DNA of 64,000 nucleotides from Parasalinivibrio latis (GTDB lineage: Bacteria; Pseudomonadota; Gammaproteobacteria; Enterobacterales; Vibrionaceae): assembly GCF_036825535.1 (NCBI RefSeq), contig NZ_CP098813.1, positions 930,001-994,000 of the forward strand. The letters run 5' to 3'. The first letter of the stretch is position 1; every line of letters starts with the position of its first letter. The notes beneath the pieces are model-generated. The model made no database searches. It had not been told where the DNA came from and saw only the letters and a program-made list of their open reading frames with translations. A program made the position numbers and the translations under genes. Below are positions 1 through 8,401 of this stretch, piece by piece.

Positions 1-114
1 AGCTATATGTTGCGGAATCAGCATGATGTTAAACGCTACGTTGAGTGCACCTAACACCACCATCAACAGGTACCAGGGTTCGATACTGTTTTTTACGTCG
101 GTAAAGTTTTGCAT
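1..114 (-). CDS. Partial membrane protein (N-terminus only)
   Basis: The first 38 codons of a minus-strand gene run off the left edge of the window. It begins with MQNFTDVKNSIEPWYLL and continues into a hydrophobic stretch (about residues 15-33) ending in IPQH, which looks like the first membrane segment of a transporter. It starts 38 nt after the stop of the amidohydrolase gene, on the same strand, so it is probably the third gene of the MFS transporter/amidohydrolase operon. The family cannot be decided from 38 residues; a second MFS carrier is one possibility. Confidence 0.6.
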   Translation of the reverse strand, partial: MQNFTDVKNSIEPWYLLMVVLGALNVAFNIMLIPQHIA

Positions 115-152
115 AGTCAAATAAGGGGCAGGCTTGCGCCCGCCTCTCTCCG

Positions 153-1898
153 TCAGTTGACCATGATATCGCTGCCACCGATAACGGTGCCCACGATGCG
201 GATATCCTTCAGGCGTTCACGAATCTCTTCTGTGGCTTCTTCTTCCAGAACGGTAAAGTCCGCCCACTTTCCAATTTCGATCGTGCCGCGCACATCGTCC
301 TGGTGCGCCAGCCATGCGTGGTTGTAAGTAATTACTCGCATCGCTTCGTCGACTGTCAGGCACTGGTCTTCACCGTATACCACACCGGTCAGCGAGCGGC
401 GGTTTACCGCACACCATGCTGAGAACAATGGGGACACTTCTGTCACCATGTCATCGGAGTGCACGCCATGCTTCAGGCCGTGATTGGTGGCGCTGCGACA
501 GGCATCCATCCGGCGGACACCGTGCGGGCCGACGGTGAACTTGCAGTGCACATCACCCCAGAAGTAGATGTGGTTGGTGAACAGGTTCGGTGTTACACCC
601 AGTTTCGCCATACGGTAAAACTGGTTCTCTGTTGCCAGCTGGCAGTGTTCCAGAGAGTGGCGGAAACCTAGGTCCGGGTTGTTGGCGCGTACCGACTCAA
701 TGGCTTCCAGTGCCGCTTCTGTTGCGCCGTTACCGTTGGTATGGATGGAACAGGACATGCCGTGGCTTTCACCAATGGCGATTTGTTCAGCAAGAGCCTG
801 TGCATTCATCAGCAGGTGGCCGTTTGGCTTGCCCGGTGTGACATACGGCTGGTCGGGCAGCAGGTGTGCGGTAAAGCCCTGGATGGAGCCGTCTGCCAGC
901 ATTTTGTAGTTGCCGACGCTCAGGCGTGGGTTGTGTTCATTGCGCAGGGTTTCGATTGCTTCCCAACCGGTCTTGCCTTTGTATTCCCAACGGTCAACGG
1001 TAGAGAACCACGGTTCCATGTTCACTCTGGTGTGCAGGCGGCCCTGTTCCGCGCCCTGGATCCACGCTTCAGCCGCAACGTTACCTGGGGTAAGTGGGAA
1101 GTTGGTGCCTTTGTCTGTGATGGAGGTACAGCCGTTGATACGGGCAACCTTGGTCGCGATTTCACCGGCACCCAGCATGCCTTCCAGTGAGAAATCCATC
1201 TTGGATGCGCCTTTGGCAAACGCTGGCTGCATCATTGCAGGCTCTGCGATAGTACCGCTCAGGCGGCCGTCTTCGTAACGGAACAGGTTCGGGTCTTCCG
1301 GAAGGTCGTCATAGCCGCAAAGCACCAGAGCGCGGGAGTTCACGTTAATAACGTGTCCCGATGCGTGACCGAGGCAAATCGGGAAGTCGGTAGTGACGTT
1401 ATCCAGCACATCGCGTGTCACGTCAGCGTTGTTCAGCAGCAGTGGGTCAAAGCCCCAGCAGTTCAGCCATTGGGTTTCGGAAGATTCGAGGCGCTCGCGA
1501 TCCTGTTCAACCAGTTCCTTGAGGCGTGCAATCAATGCATCAACTGACTGGATACCCGGTAATACGGAGCCATCGGCAGCCTTTCGGTTTACATAGCCCA
1601 CGTAGTAAGAGTCACGCAGGTAAGCGCCCATGATGTGCGGGTGCATGTGGTGCTCGGAAAAGCCGGGGTACAGGTAGTTTTCGCGGAACTGGTCATTGAT
1701 CTCGATGGTGCAATGACGGGTTTCCAGTGCTTTCACAACGGTGTCTGTATCGCCGACTGCCACAATGTTGCCGTTTTGGGTTGCTACACACTCTGCAAAT
1801 GGAGTGTCCGGGTTCATGGTGATGACTTTCTTGGCAATGAAGACAGTTACAGGGGCAGCCATGTCAATCATTCGAAACGCGATATTGTTCATTTTCAT
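153..1898 (-). CDS. YtcJ-type amidohydrolase (amidohydrolase family 3)
   Basis: About 581 residues. The sequence has the layout of metal-dependent amidohydrolases of the YtcJ/AepA group: an N-terminal beta-sandwich part (VFIAKKVITM), the metal-binding HHMHPH after YPGFSE (about residues 83-88), then HTNGNG, LEHCQ and HSDD motifs in the TIM barrel, and a C-terminal GKWADFTVLEE return to the sandwich. These enzymes hydrolyse C-N bonds of amides or cyclic amides; the substrate cannot be read here. The reading frame is open upstream to a GTG at 1922 that overlaps the MFS stop, but the ATG at 1898 has AAGGA at a good distance and gives a normal N-terminus, so I chose it. It is co-transcribed with the MFS gene and probably acts on the compound that carrier moves. 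The protein is cytoplasmic, with no signal peptide. Confidence 0.85.
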   Translation of the reverse strand: MKMNNIAFRMIDMAAPVTVFIAKKVITMNPDTPFAECVATQNGNIVAVGDTDTVVKALETRHCTIEINDQFRENYLYPGFSEHHMHPHIMGAYLRDSYYVGYVNRKAADGSVLPGIQSVDALIARLKELVEQDRERLESSETQWLNCWGFDPLLLNNADVTRDVLDNVTTDFPICLGHASGHVINVNSRALVLCGYDDLPEDPNLFRYEDGRLSGTIAEPAMMQPAFAKGASKMDFSLEGMLGAGEIATKVARINGCTSITDKGTNFPLTPGNVAAEAWIQGAEQGRLHTRVNMEPWFSTVDRWEYKGKTGWEAIETLRNEHNPRLSVGNYKMLADGSIQGFTAHLLPDQPYVTPGKPNGHLLMNAQALAEQIAIGESHGMSCSIHTNGNGATEAALEAIESVRANNPDLGFRHSLEHCQLATENQFYRMAKLGVTPNLFTNHIYFWGDVHCKFTVGPHGVRRMDACRSATNHGLKHGVHSDDMVTEVSPLFSAWCAVNRRSLTGVVYGEDQCLTVDEAMRVITYNHAWLAHQDDVRGTIEIGKWADFTVLEEEATEEIRERLKDIRIVGTVIGGSDIMVN

Positions 1899-1918
1899 GT
1901 TCTTTATTCCTTCACGAA

Positions 1919-3556
1919 TCACGCTTTTGAGGGTTCAGGGGTTTCAGGTTTTTTAGTCGGGGTTTTGGTCGTCCAGCCTTGGGTTGGAATGCCCATGAAG
2001 CCCGGAATGTGGAGTGCGACGAAGAGCACCAGTGACCAGAACGCCCATTGGGCAGACTCAATTCGGGTGGCTTTGTAGATGGTGAGTGCTTTTTCAACAT
2101 CCTCGGCAGATGCGCCGATTTTCTGGAGTTTTTCGGTCATGGCGTTGTTAGCCATAAAGCCGTGGACCGGGGTCTGTGCGACATATTCCTTCACGACAGT
2201 GGAAACGTTGCTGTTTTCAATCTGGCTCTTGAAGATAGCGGTGGAACTGAACAGCAAGACGGCACCGATAATGGCAACACCGGCAGCCTGCCACACGTTG
2301 CGGGTAGAGCACTGGATGCCGCCGGATTGTGCTGCATCACGAGGGTTGAGGGCAGACGCAACAATCATTGCTGACTGGGACGCATAGCCACCCTGGCCGG
2401 CACCCAGCAGCGCAAGGCCGAGGTACATCTGTACAGCTTCAAAACCATCAGGTTGCAGGGAGTTCAGCATCAGAACGGTACCCGCGATAACCATGCCGGT
2501 TGAAACAAGAACAACCATGCGGGGGGACAGGTGGCTGGCTTTCTTTGGAATGCCCAGTGACAGCACAATCATAGGGATAGCCATCACTGACATCGAAAGG
2601 CCGGTCTCTATGCCGCCTTTACCGGCAACAACCATGATCCAAGAGAGTGTGACGAAGAAAGCGGCACCGAAAACGGCGAAGATAAGGCCGGTAACGTAAA
2701 GGCCATTGCGAACCTGGCGGGTGCGGATAAAAGACTGCGGAATCAGTGCGGCACCGTGTTTTGCTTCAATGCCTTTTTCTACAATCATAGTGGCAGCCAT
2801 GATGACTACACCGAGGATAGCCAGTGGCAGGGCCGGTGACATGCCAAATACCGTCATTGGCGCTTCCATTGGCTCAACCAGGCCCCAGACACTGATCTTT
2901 GAACAGCCAATAATGAAAGCCAGCAGGCCGAGCGACGCCAGCGCGGTACCGACGTAGTCAACTCGCATCTGGGCAGGTTTGATATCCGGGATGATTTTCC
3001 ACGCAGCAATAAATACCGCGATAAACCAGACAGACATGGTCGAGAACGCAGCCTGATAACCGGACAAATCCATGATAAGACCCGCACCGATAGGCATGAT
3101 TACGGCCGCAAAACCGGTTGCCGCGCCAACACCGCCGAATGCGACTGCGCGTTCCTTCCCTTCATAAAGAGAGACAATGATACCGAGGACCGAAGGGATC
3201 ATCAGGGCAGCACCGAAACCGGTCAGGGAACGGGCACCCCAAATCAGGATATCCATGTTAGGGGAGATTACAGCCAGTGCCTCACCAGCTGCACACAATG
3301 CCGCACCCGCCATAAAGACGCGCTTGAAGCCTTTTGCAATACCCAGCATACCGCCGAATACCATTAATGCACCGGCCAACAGGCTGTACACGATATTCGC
3401 GAGCTGCACCTGGTCCATAGAGGCACCGAGCTTGGTAATAAATTCATTGGTGGACATCGAGAGCACAGAGTTGTCGCCTGAGGTACCTACCTGGGCGATA
3501 CAGACAACAATGAGCGGAAGCCACATCATTGCATTTTTGTTTTGGGAGCTTTCCAT
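1919..3556 (-). CDS. MFS transporter, DHA2-like (about 14 membrane segments)
   Basis: About 545 residues from the ATG at 3556, which has AGGA upstream. The open frame extends to 3730, but the extra 58 residues are low-complexity and unlike a transporter N-terminus. The length and the density of hydrophobic segments fit the 14-segment DHA2 branch of the major facilitator superfamily. Visible features are GTSGDNSVLS in segment 1, a loop GIAKGFKRVF in the position of MFS motif A, and a C-terminal PTKKPETPEPSKA tail. It would be a proton-driven carrier in the inner membrane. The next gene, an amidohydrolase, starts at or just after its stop, so the two form an operon. A palindrome identical at 15 of 16 bases to one in the iol intergenic region lies 145 nt upstream. 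Direction of transport and substrate are unknown. Confidence 0.82.
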   Translation of the reverse strand: MESSQNKNAMMWLPLIVVCIAQVGTSGDNSVLSMSTNEFITKLGASMDQVQLANIVYSLLAGALMVFGGMLGIAKGFKRVFMAGAALCAAGEALAVISPNMDILIWGARSLTGFGAALMIPSVLGIIVSLYEGKERAVAFGGVGAATGFAAVIMPIGAGLIMDLSGYQAAFSTMSVWFIAVFIAAWKIIPDIKPAQMRVDYVGTALASLGLLAFIIGCSKISVWGLVEPMEAPMTVFGMSPALPLAILGVVIMAATMIVEKGIEAKHGAALIPQSFIRTRQVRNGLYVTGLIFAVFGAAFFVTLSWIMVVAGKGGIETGLSMSVMAIPMIVLSLGIPKKASHLSPRMVVLVSTGMVIAGTVLMLNSLQPDGFEAVQMYLGLALLGAGQGGYASQSAMIVASALNPRDAAQSGGIQCSTRNVWQAAGVAIIGAVLLFSSTAIFKSQIENSNVSTVVKEYVAQTPVHGFMANNAMTEKLQKIGASAEDVEKALTIYKATRIESAQWAFWSLVLFVALHIPGFMGIPTQGWTTKTPTKKPETPEPSKA

Positions 3557-4012
3557 AACGCCATTCCTATACAGTGACGAAGATGAATAAACAGTGGATT
3601 GAGAGCTGGGCGGGGCAGCCGGAGCACCGAGGCTGACGCCCGTCCCTGGTGCCCAATAAACCGCAATGGCGAAGGGAAGTCCTAAGGGTTTGGTATTGGC
3701 GGAAAAATATTTTTCAGAGAGGGATTTCAAACCCTAATGGAAACCTCATGAAAATATATTCCCTTAATTATCAAGGTGTTTTGGTTTTCCTGAATGCGTG
3801 GTTTAGCTTTTTGTGCAGAAGCTTTGATATTGGCTGGAGAGGCAAATTGGAGGGTATGAAACGTGATTTAACAGCTTGTGCTTAAACACAACCGGCGGTT
3901 GAGGGACGATGCAGATGCGGGGAAAGCATCAGTGTTGAAGGAGAAGGAAAAGTAATCGGAATATAAAAAAAGGAAGGGCGACTGCAGTGCCACAGCCGCC
4001 ACTAAAGAGGAT
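3557..4012. other. Intergenic region upstream of the MFS operon
   Basis: About 455 bases without a gene I can support. It must carry the promoter of the MFS/amidohydrolase operon and holds the palindrome at 3701-3716. Short frames here have no ribosome-binding site and no recognisable product. It ends at the 267-bp repeat. Confidence 0.6.
3701..3716. promoter_or_regulatory. Candidate IolR-type operator
   Basis: GGAAAAATATTTTTCA is a near-perfect palindrome 145 nt upstream of the MFS start. It differs at one base from the perfect palindrome TGAAAAATATTTTTCA at 47692-47707 between iolT and iolE. RpiR-type IolR repressors are known to bind inverted GGAA motifs. Regulation by the IolR of this window is inference. 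Confidence 0.45.
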
Positions 4013-4279
4013 TATACCCAAGCCACCTCAAGATGCAGTTTTCAGCGAGAGTTGATTGGCTGTCAGTCAAGGCGCTGTTTTGACGATCTAGTGGCTCTAA
4101 ATCAAAAAACAGCAACGCAGAATGAGAGCCAATCAAACTTGCCCTTCGGGAGGGTTTCAGTGCGTCCACTTCTGTGTCAAATACCTTTGAAAGGGAACAG
4201 CCATTCCTTCAGGTATTTTCCTTGAATTGAACGCACTGAAATCACTCTGAATGACGCACCTTGAGGTGGTTTGGGTATA
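4013..4279. repeat. 267-bp MITE-like repeat, copy 1
   Basis: A 267-bp element starting TATACCCAAGCCACCTCAAG and ending CTTGAGGTGGTTTGGGTATA, so its ends are about 24-bp terminal inverted repeats. A copy of the same length and roughly 95% identity by eye lies at 26186-26452 in the opposite orientation. It has no coding capacity and no transposase. It sits directly after the stop of the CadC-like gene. It looks like a miniature inverted-repeat element inserted at a TA; similar TIR-bounded repeats are common in Vibrionaceae intergenic regions. Confidence 0.88.
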
Positions 4280-4285
4280 AAGTGA

Positions 4286-5713
4286 TTAACTTTTTGGAGC
4301 GATGTTCAGCATTTCACTGATATCCGTTTTGAACAGCAGGTTTTCAACGGCGATTAACGTGCCCTGATCCGGCTTCATGGAATAGGCCTTGGCATAGGAT
4401 TGCCCGGCTTTGAAATTGTGGCCTTTGCTTTCGTGGATTTTTCCGGCAATCACATTACTGAGCCAGGATTCCCGGGTATCCGTTGCTTGGTTTAGATGAA
4501 ACTGGGCGATACTCAGATCGTTGATGTTGAAATGGAATATTGCCTTGGCTTCATGAAGCACCGGCGGCGGTATATCCGATTTGACCTCAGTCAGGTGGTT
4601 GTTTTTGGCAATCAGGTCTTCGAGGCTGAACCGATGGTCACCCATATCCCGCAGCAGTTTGATAGCTATCAATTGCTCTGCTACCGCAATTTCCAGACCC
4701 GGATGTTGTTGCAGTACCTGACTGTAGAGTGCGACCGATTTTGAAAGGGATTCAGGATCAGACTGGTTCAGAGCATAGTGTGCCTGATGCATCCAGGCTG
4801 TTTCTGAATAGGAGGATGGGTAACGATCTCTGGCGATGGCAAGTGCCTCTGGTGTCGGTTGCTCATTCATCGCCGGCAGGATATCCCGGATAATCAGCTC
4901 TTGGGTATCAACAAGATTCTCGTTGGAAAGCGGGTAAATCTTCCTGAAAAATTCCTCATTTTTTATATTGTTGTGCATCACGACTTCCACCTGCGTGACA
5001 TCGCCGTCTTTGAGAATTTTGCCTTTGACGATGGTTCCTGTACTGGTGAGCAGTTCGCTTTTCGGGTTAAACACCAGCGTGGAGTGCAGGTCACTTGCCG
5101 TGTTGATGCGGTAATTCAGAAAATCACTCAGCCCGAAAGCCATAAAATCCAAGCTTGGCACAGATTCAAATACCAAAAATGACACGCGCTCAGGGTAAAG
5201 CACCTGTGCAACCGCTGAAGGCTCTGTTTTTTGCGTGTGGAAATGGTTAACCGTAACTGCGGTTATGATTAATAAGGCCAGGGCGGTGAAAATGCCGACC
5301 GCCTTTCTGGCAAAGGTACTGCCCGCAGGAAGTGGAGGCTGGCGGTTTTCAACCTGTTGGTCTGGCAATCCCTTGTTTTCCTGGGTTTCTACCGACGCTT
5401 CAGGATTTACGGCAAGGCAATAACCTCGTTTTGAAATGGTTTTTACCCAATGCTTGGCATCGGGTTGTACCTTCTCAAGTGCCTTTCGCAGTTCACTGAT
5501 GGTTTGGGTTACAACGTGATCGCTTACGTCCTGTCCTTGCCAGAGCGCATCGAGGATTTCGTCACGGCTTAAAACTTCGGGATATTGCTCAATAAGAAAA
5601 AGCAGCAGATCAGCGACTTTGGGATCCAGTTGCGCGGAGGAATCCCCGGTTGCGAGCGTTCGGAGCGCAGGCGAAAATTTCACATTGTTTAAACAATATT
5701 CAGCACGTTGCAT
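4286..5713 (-). CDS. CadC/ToxR-like membrane-bound transcriptional regulator
   Basis: 475 residues with the ToxR/CadC topology. An N-terminal OmpR-type winged helix covers about residues 5-100 (LSRDEILDALW, then HVVTQTISELRKALE as recognition helix, then KTISKRGYCL as wing), followed by a polar linker, one membrane segment at about 137-156 (FTALALLIITAVTV) and a periplasmic domain of about 315 residues. The C-terminal part is helical and TPR-like (AIFHFNINDLSIAQFHLNQ, AGKIHESKGHNFKAGQSYAKAY), as in several CadC relatives. Such proteins read a periplasmic signal and bind DNA while still in the inner membrane. No obvious target operon is adjacent: downstream lies the repeat and upstream a gene remnant. 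The stimulus is unknown. Confidence 0.85.
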   Translation of the reverse strand: MQRAEYCLNNVKFSPALRTLATGDSSAQLDPKVADLLLFLIEQYPEVLSRDEILDALWQGQDVSDHVVTQTISELRKALEKVQPDAKHWVKTISKRGYCLAVNPEASVETQENKGLPDQQVENRQPPLPAGSTFARKAVGIFTALALLIITAVTVNHFHTQKTEPSAVAQVLYPERVSFLVFESVPSLDFMAFGLSDFLNYRINTASDLHSTLVFNPKSELLTSTGTIVKGKILKDGDVTQVEVVMHNNIKNEEFFRKIYPLSNENLVDTQELIIRDILPAMNEQPTPEALAIARDRYPSSYSETAWMHQAHYALNQSDPESLSKSVALYSQVLQQHPGLEIAVAEQLIAIKLLRDMGDHRFSLEDLIAKNNHLTEVKSDIPPPVLHEAKAIFHFNINDLSIAQFHLNQATDTRESWLSNVIAGKIHESKGHNFKAGQSYAKAYSMKPDQGTLIAVENLLFKTDISEMLNIAPKS

Positions 5714-5915
5714 TGGTTGGCCTTTTTGCTTTGATTTATGCTGCGAGGTGATTGGCTAATCAATAATCAAAGTGTAACTTTGTGCTCAATATCAGTATTG
5801 GCATTTGGGTTTTGAGACTTCGGAGGGGTTGGCATTTCCACACCCGCGAAAAGCCAAAGTAAATAGGCCTGTTACCGCCGCAAGGGAGTTAACAACCTGA
5901 TAACTCAGTGAAACC

Positions 5916-6290
5916 TTACATTGCCACCTTCTCCGATATCACAATAACCCCACCGTCTGTTGAGTAATCATGCTCTTCGTCCTTTTCCTGTGCTGGAACA
6001 GGGTAGGTCATAAGAACTTTCCATTGGCCTGCTGGAATGCCAGCCCATTGTGAACTATGCCTTCTTGCTGAAGGCGTGGCGTGGCGGGTCGAAGTTGAAG
6101 GTCAGGGGAGGCATTGTGAATCGCAAAATGCGGTTACGTAGTCACAGTCTTCGCACAAGTTGAAGTCGGTTCCAAAACCACCGATCTGCTGGTGAACCCG
6201 GAGCGAGGAAATGATGCAAGCACCTACCTCTGTCGGGAAGAGCAATAGCGGTCAGGAAAGAAGATGAAACTGCCGAGATACCTTATTCAT
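5916..6290 (-). pseudogene. Possible remnant of a small secreted or Cys-containing protein gene
   Basis: Reading the minus strand from the ATG at 6290 gives MNKVSRQFHLLS, an in-frame TGA, and then a plausible protein stretch including VGACIISSLRVHQQIGG and FNLCEDCDYVTAFCDSQC before another stop. In a shifted frame a convincing C-terminal end follows (AGIPAGQWKVLMTYPVPAQE, ending ISEKVAM and a TAA at 5918-5916). The pieces look like one coding region broken by at least one nonsense and one frameshift change. I do not recognise the family. It could also be chance, since none of the pieces is long. Confidence 0.3.
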
Positions 6291-6639
6291 TGGTATTCCT
6301 GTATGGATTAAAATAAAGATGGTTTCGCTATAAATAGTCTCCTCAGTAGAATAATTTCTTGAAATGAGTTTGTTATCATTAAGAAATATCGAGATTATGT
6401 AGAATTGCAATATGAAATATATATCATATTGCAATTCTAAGTGTAGAACAGATTGAAAGCCCTGTAGAAAAGGCCTTTAATAGGCTAGTTTTCAATTTAA
6501 CATCATGATCTTATTAAGTAATTTAATGGTTCGCCTGCGATGAATTGCTATTGCATATGACTCCATCGAGGTCGCCGTTTGCATTGGTAGACCATTAAAA
6601 AGCTGGTAATTGGTCGTGAAAAAGTAAGCAGGAATAGCA
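6291..6639. other. AT-rich intergenic region upstream of the LacI-type gene
   Basis: About 350 AT-rich bases with no gene I can support. They hold the perfect inverted repeat at 6401-6438 and must contain the promoter of the LacI-type gene. Confidence 0.5.
6401..6438. repeat. Perfect 15-bp inverted repeat
   Basis: AGAATTGCAATATGA and its exact reverse complement are separated by 8 bases. No T-run follows on either strand, so it is not a typical terminator. It lies about 200 nt upstream of the LacI-type gene and could be a protein-binding palindrome or an RNA hairpin. Confidence 0.6.
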
Positions 6640-7665
6640 ATGGCGACCATAAATGATGTCTGTCGCGAAGCCAATGTCTCAAAAGCAACCGTTTCAAGGG
6701 TGGTTAACGGCACCGGACAAGTAAAAGAAAGTACACGACTCAAAGTGCAGCGTGCGATGGATGTACTTAACTATCGACCCAGTCCGGTTGCTCAGGCTCT
6801 GGCACTTCAGAGTACAAACAGCATCGGTGTGATGATTTCAGATTTTAACAGCCGCTACCTTGGTTCGTTTTTAAAGCAGGCATCTATTTCGACTAAAGCG
6901 CTGGGAAAGAACCTGATTATTGCTGATGGACACAACTGTCCGGAAGAAGAATTGGCGGCCGTTCAGTCCCTGATTGAAAAAAAATGTGACCTGATTATTT
7001 TAAACGGGAGCTTGATTACCGATGAGCAGCTTATTTCACTAAATCAGCAAGTTGATATCCCCCTTGTCCACATTGGAAGATCTTTATCTCCCGAAGCTGG
7101 TTACTCTATTGCAGTGGATCAGCGGCTTATAATTGAAACTGCCATTGATCATCTGGTTGAGATTGGACATCGCAACATTGTCTACATTGGACCCACATCG
7201 TTGACAAAAGCTTCTGTTGAAAGGTCTGCTGCGTTTGCAGAGGTTGTGTCAAAGTTTCAGCCGTTAAATGTTGTTGGAACACATATTGAGTGTTTGCTGG
7301 GTTTTGATGAAGGATACGAGGCCTGTAAGGCATTACTTGAAAAAGGTTTCCCGTTTTCAGCAGTAGTGGGGGCGACGGATGAAGTTGCAGCCGGTTGCAT
7401 CAGCGCATTGAAGGAAGCGGGTATTGATGTCCCTGGCCAGGTATCGGTTATAGGGACGGATAATGACCGGTTTGGGGCATTCATGACCCCTGGGCTGACA
7501 ACTATTGATACAAAAATGAAAGAGATGGTAAGCCGGGTGATGGATGTTGCCAGTCAATTGATCGAGAACAAAAAACACCTGAAACCGGAGGTGATAGTCG
7601 GTGCCCTTGTTGAACGATCCTCGACTTGTCATCCCCAGACCCGTGAAGCATCTCAATTAGTGTAG
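6640..7665 (+). CDS. LacI/GalR-family transcriptional regulator
   Basis: 341 residues. The N-terminal helix-turn-helix is classical (MATINDVCREANVSKATVSR, hinge region around LNYRPSPVAQALA), followed by a periplasmic-binding-protein-like sensor domain from about residue 60 (IGVMISDFNSRYLGS; INDVPLVHIG-type strand at about 147; VIGTDNDRFGAFMTPGLTTI near 270). It is closest in style to regulators of beta-glucoside or cellobiose genes. It is encoded just upstream of, and on the same strand as, the PTS operon starting at 8076. Tandem GTAACCGGTTAC-like sites between the two are good candidates for its operator. It probably represses the PTS genes until a sugar or sugar phosphate binds; the ligand is unknown. 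Confidence 0.9.
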   Translation: MATINDVCREANVSKATVSRVVNGTGQVKESTRLKVQRAMDVLNYRPSPVAQALALQSTNSIGVMISDFNSRYLGSFLKQASISTKALGKNLIIADGHNCPEEELAAVQSLIEKKCDLIILNGSLITDEQLISLNQQVDIPLVHIGRSLSPEAGYSIAVDQRLIIETAIDHLVEIGHRNIVYIGPTSLTKASVERSAAFAEVVSKFQPLNVVGTHIECLLGFDEGYEACKALLEKGFPFSAVVGATDEVAAGCISALKEAGIDVPGQVSVIGTDNDRFGAFMTPGLTTIDTKMKEMVSRVMDVASQLIENKKHLKPEVIVGALVERSSTCHPQTREASQLV

Positions 7666-7816
7666 CTTGCACACCGTAACCCCCTAAACTCCATCCTTAT
7701 GCGTTGCCAGCCTTATCGCCAGCAACGCTTTCACATACCAATTGTTCACTAATCCACAAGGCTTTTTCGCTATATCAGGTTCAGTCGTGTAAACAGCATG
7801 TGCAAAAAACTCTTAC

Positions 7817-7828
7817 ATCACCGGTGAT
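7817..7828. promoter_or_regulatory. Candidate LacI-type operator
   Basis: ATCACCGGTGAT is a perfect 12-bp palindrome with the ACCGGT core also seen at 8016-8027. LacI-family operators are palindromes with a central CG. It lies in the 410-bp gap between the regulator and the PTS operon. Confidence 0.4.
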
Positions 7829-7949
7829 TATAAGTACGGGCCCTTCTCTAACCTACTGACTAATAAGTAAATAAATTTTTAAAACGAAAGGTGTTTCTCT
7901 CTTTTCGACCTGGTTACTTTGCGATCACAATGGTCGAAATTTGACCTCT

Positions 7950-7974
7950 GTAACATAGCGTTTCGAAATGTTAC
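7950..7974. promoter_or_regulatory. Inverted repeat in PTS promoter region
   Basis: GTAACAT and ATGTTAC are separated by 11 bases, about 100 nt before the PTS IIB start. The half-site GTAAC recurs in the two sites downstream, so this may be an additional operator. Confidence 0.35.
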
Positions 7975-8002
7975 TGCTTTATGCGATCGGGTGTACATAA
8001 AT

Positions 8003-8027
8003 GTAACCGGTTTCTGTAACCGGTTAC
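8003..8027. promoter_or_regulatory. Tandem LacI-type operators before the PTS operon
   Basis: GTAACCGGTTTC at 8003-8014 is followed after one base by the perfect palindrome GTAACCGGTTAC at 8016-8027. Both have the central CG of LacI-family operators and lie 50-70 nt upstream of the first PTS gene, where a repressor would block transcription. Confidence 0.6.
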
Positions 8028-8075
8028 TGACTGAGAATATAGTCAATTCGCATCCGTTGTTTAGGGAGAATCGAA

Positions 8076-8399
8076 GTGAAAATCTTTTTATGCTGCGCCG
8101 CTGGTATGTCCACCAGTATGTTGGTAAATAAAATGGAAGCTGCCGCTGCTCAAAAAGGAATTGAATGTGAGATTTCTGCGCATTCAATTGCTGAATTTGA
8201 AGACTGCTTGGCGGAATGCGATGTATGTCTGGTAGCACCTCAGGTTAAATTTAAATATGAGGAATTTAAGCAAGCAGCAGATATTGCTGGGAAAGGCTGC
8301 GGTCTTATAGACATGATGAATTATGGCATGATGAAAGGGGAAGCTGTTCTCGAGCAAGCCCTGGCATTACATAAAGAACACCTTGAATTGGAGAACTAA
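8076..8399 (+). CDS. PTS lactose/cellobiose-class IIB component
   Basis: 107 residues, the normal length for a stand-alone IIB of the lactose/cellobiose class. The N-terminus MKIFLCCAAGMSTSMLVNKM carries the phosphocysteine loop; by alignment with the CxAGMSTS motif of ChbB the phospho-acceptor is Cys7. It passes phosphate from IIA to the incoming sugar on the cytoplasmic face of IIC. It starts with GTG, with AGGGAGAA at 8063-8070. The IIC gene begins 2 nt after its stop. It is the first gene of a four-gene operon. Confidence 0.93.
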   Translation: MKIFLCCAAGMSTSMLVNKMEAAAAQKGIECEISAHSIAEFEDCLAECDVCLVAPQVKFKYEEFKQAADIAGKGCGLIDMMNYGMMKGEAVLEQALALHKEHLELEN

Positions 8400-8401
8400 T
8401 A

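Noticed and set aside
1899..1922. GTG at 1922 as the amidohydrolase start, overlapping the MFS stop
   Set aside because: The ATG at 1898 has a better placed AAGGA site and the extra residues do not look like part of the domain; the overlap remains possible as an alternative.
3649..3885. Plus-strand frame of 78 codons upstream of the MFS operon
   Set aside because: No ribosome-binding site, crosses the operator-like palindrome, and the translation resembles no protein type I know.
6252..6290. In-frame TGA in the gene remnant as a possible selenocysteine codon
   Set aside because: The same segment needs a frameshift further on, no SECIS-like hairpin is evident after the TGA, and decay explains both defects.
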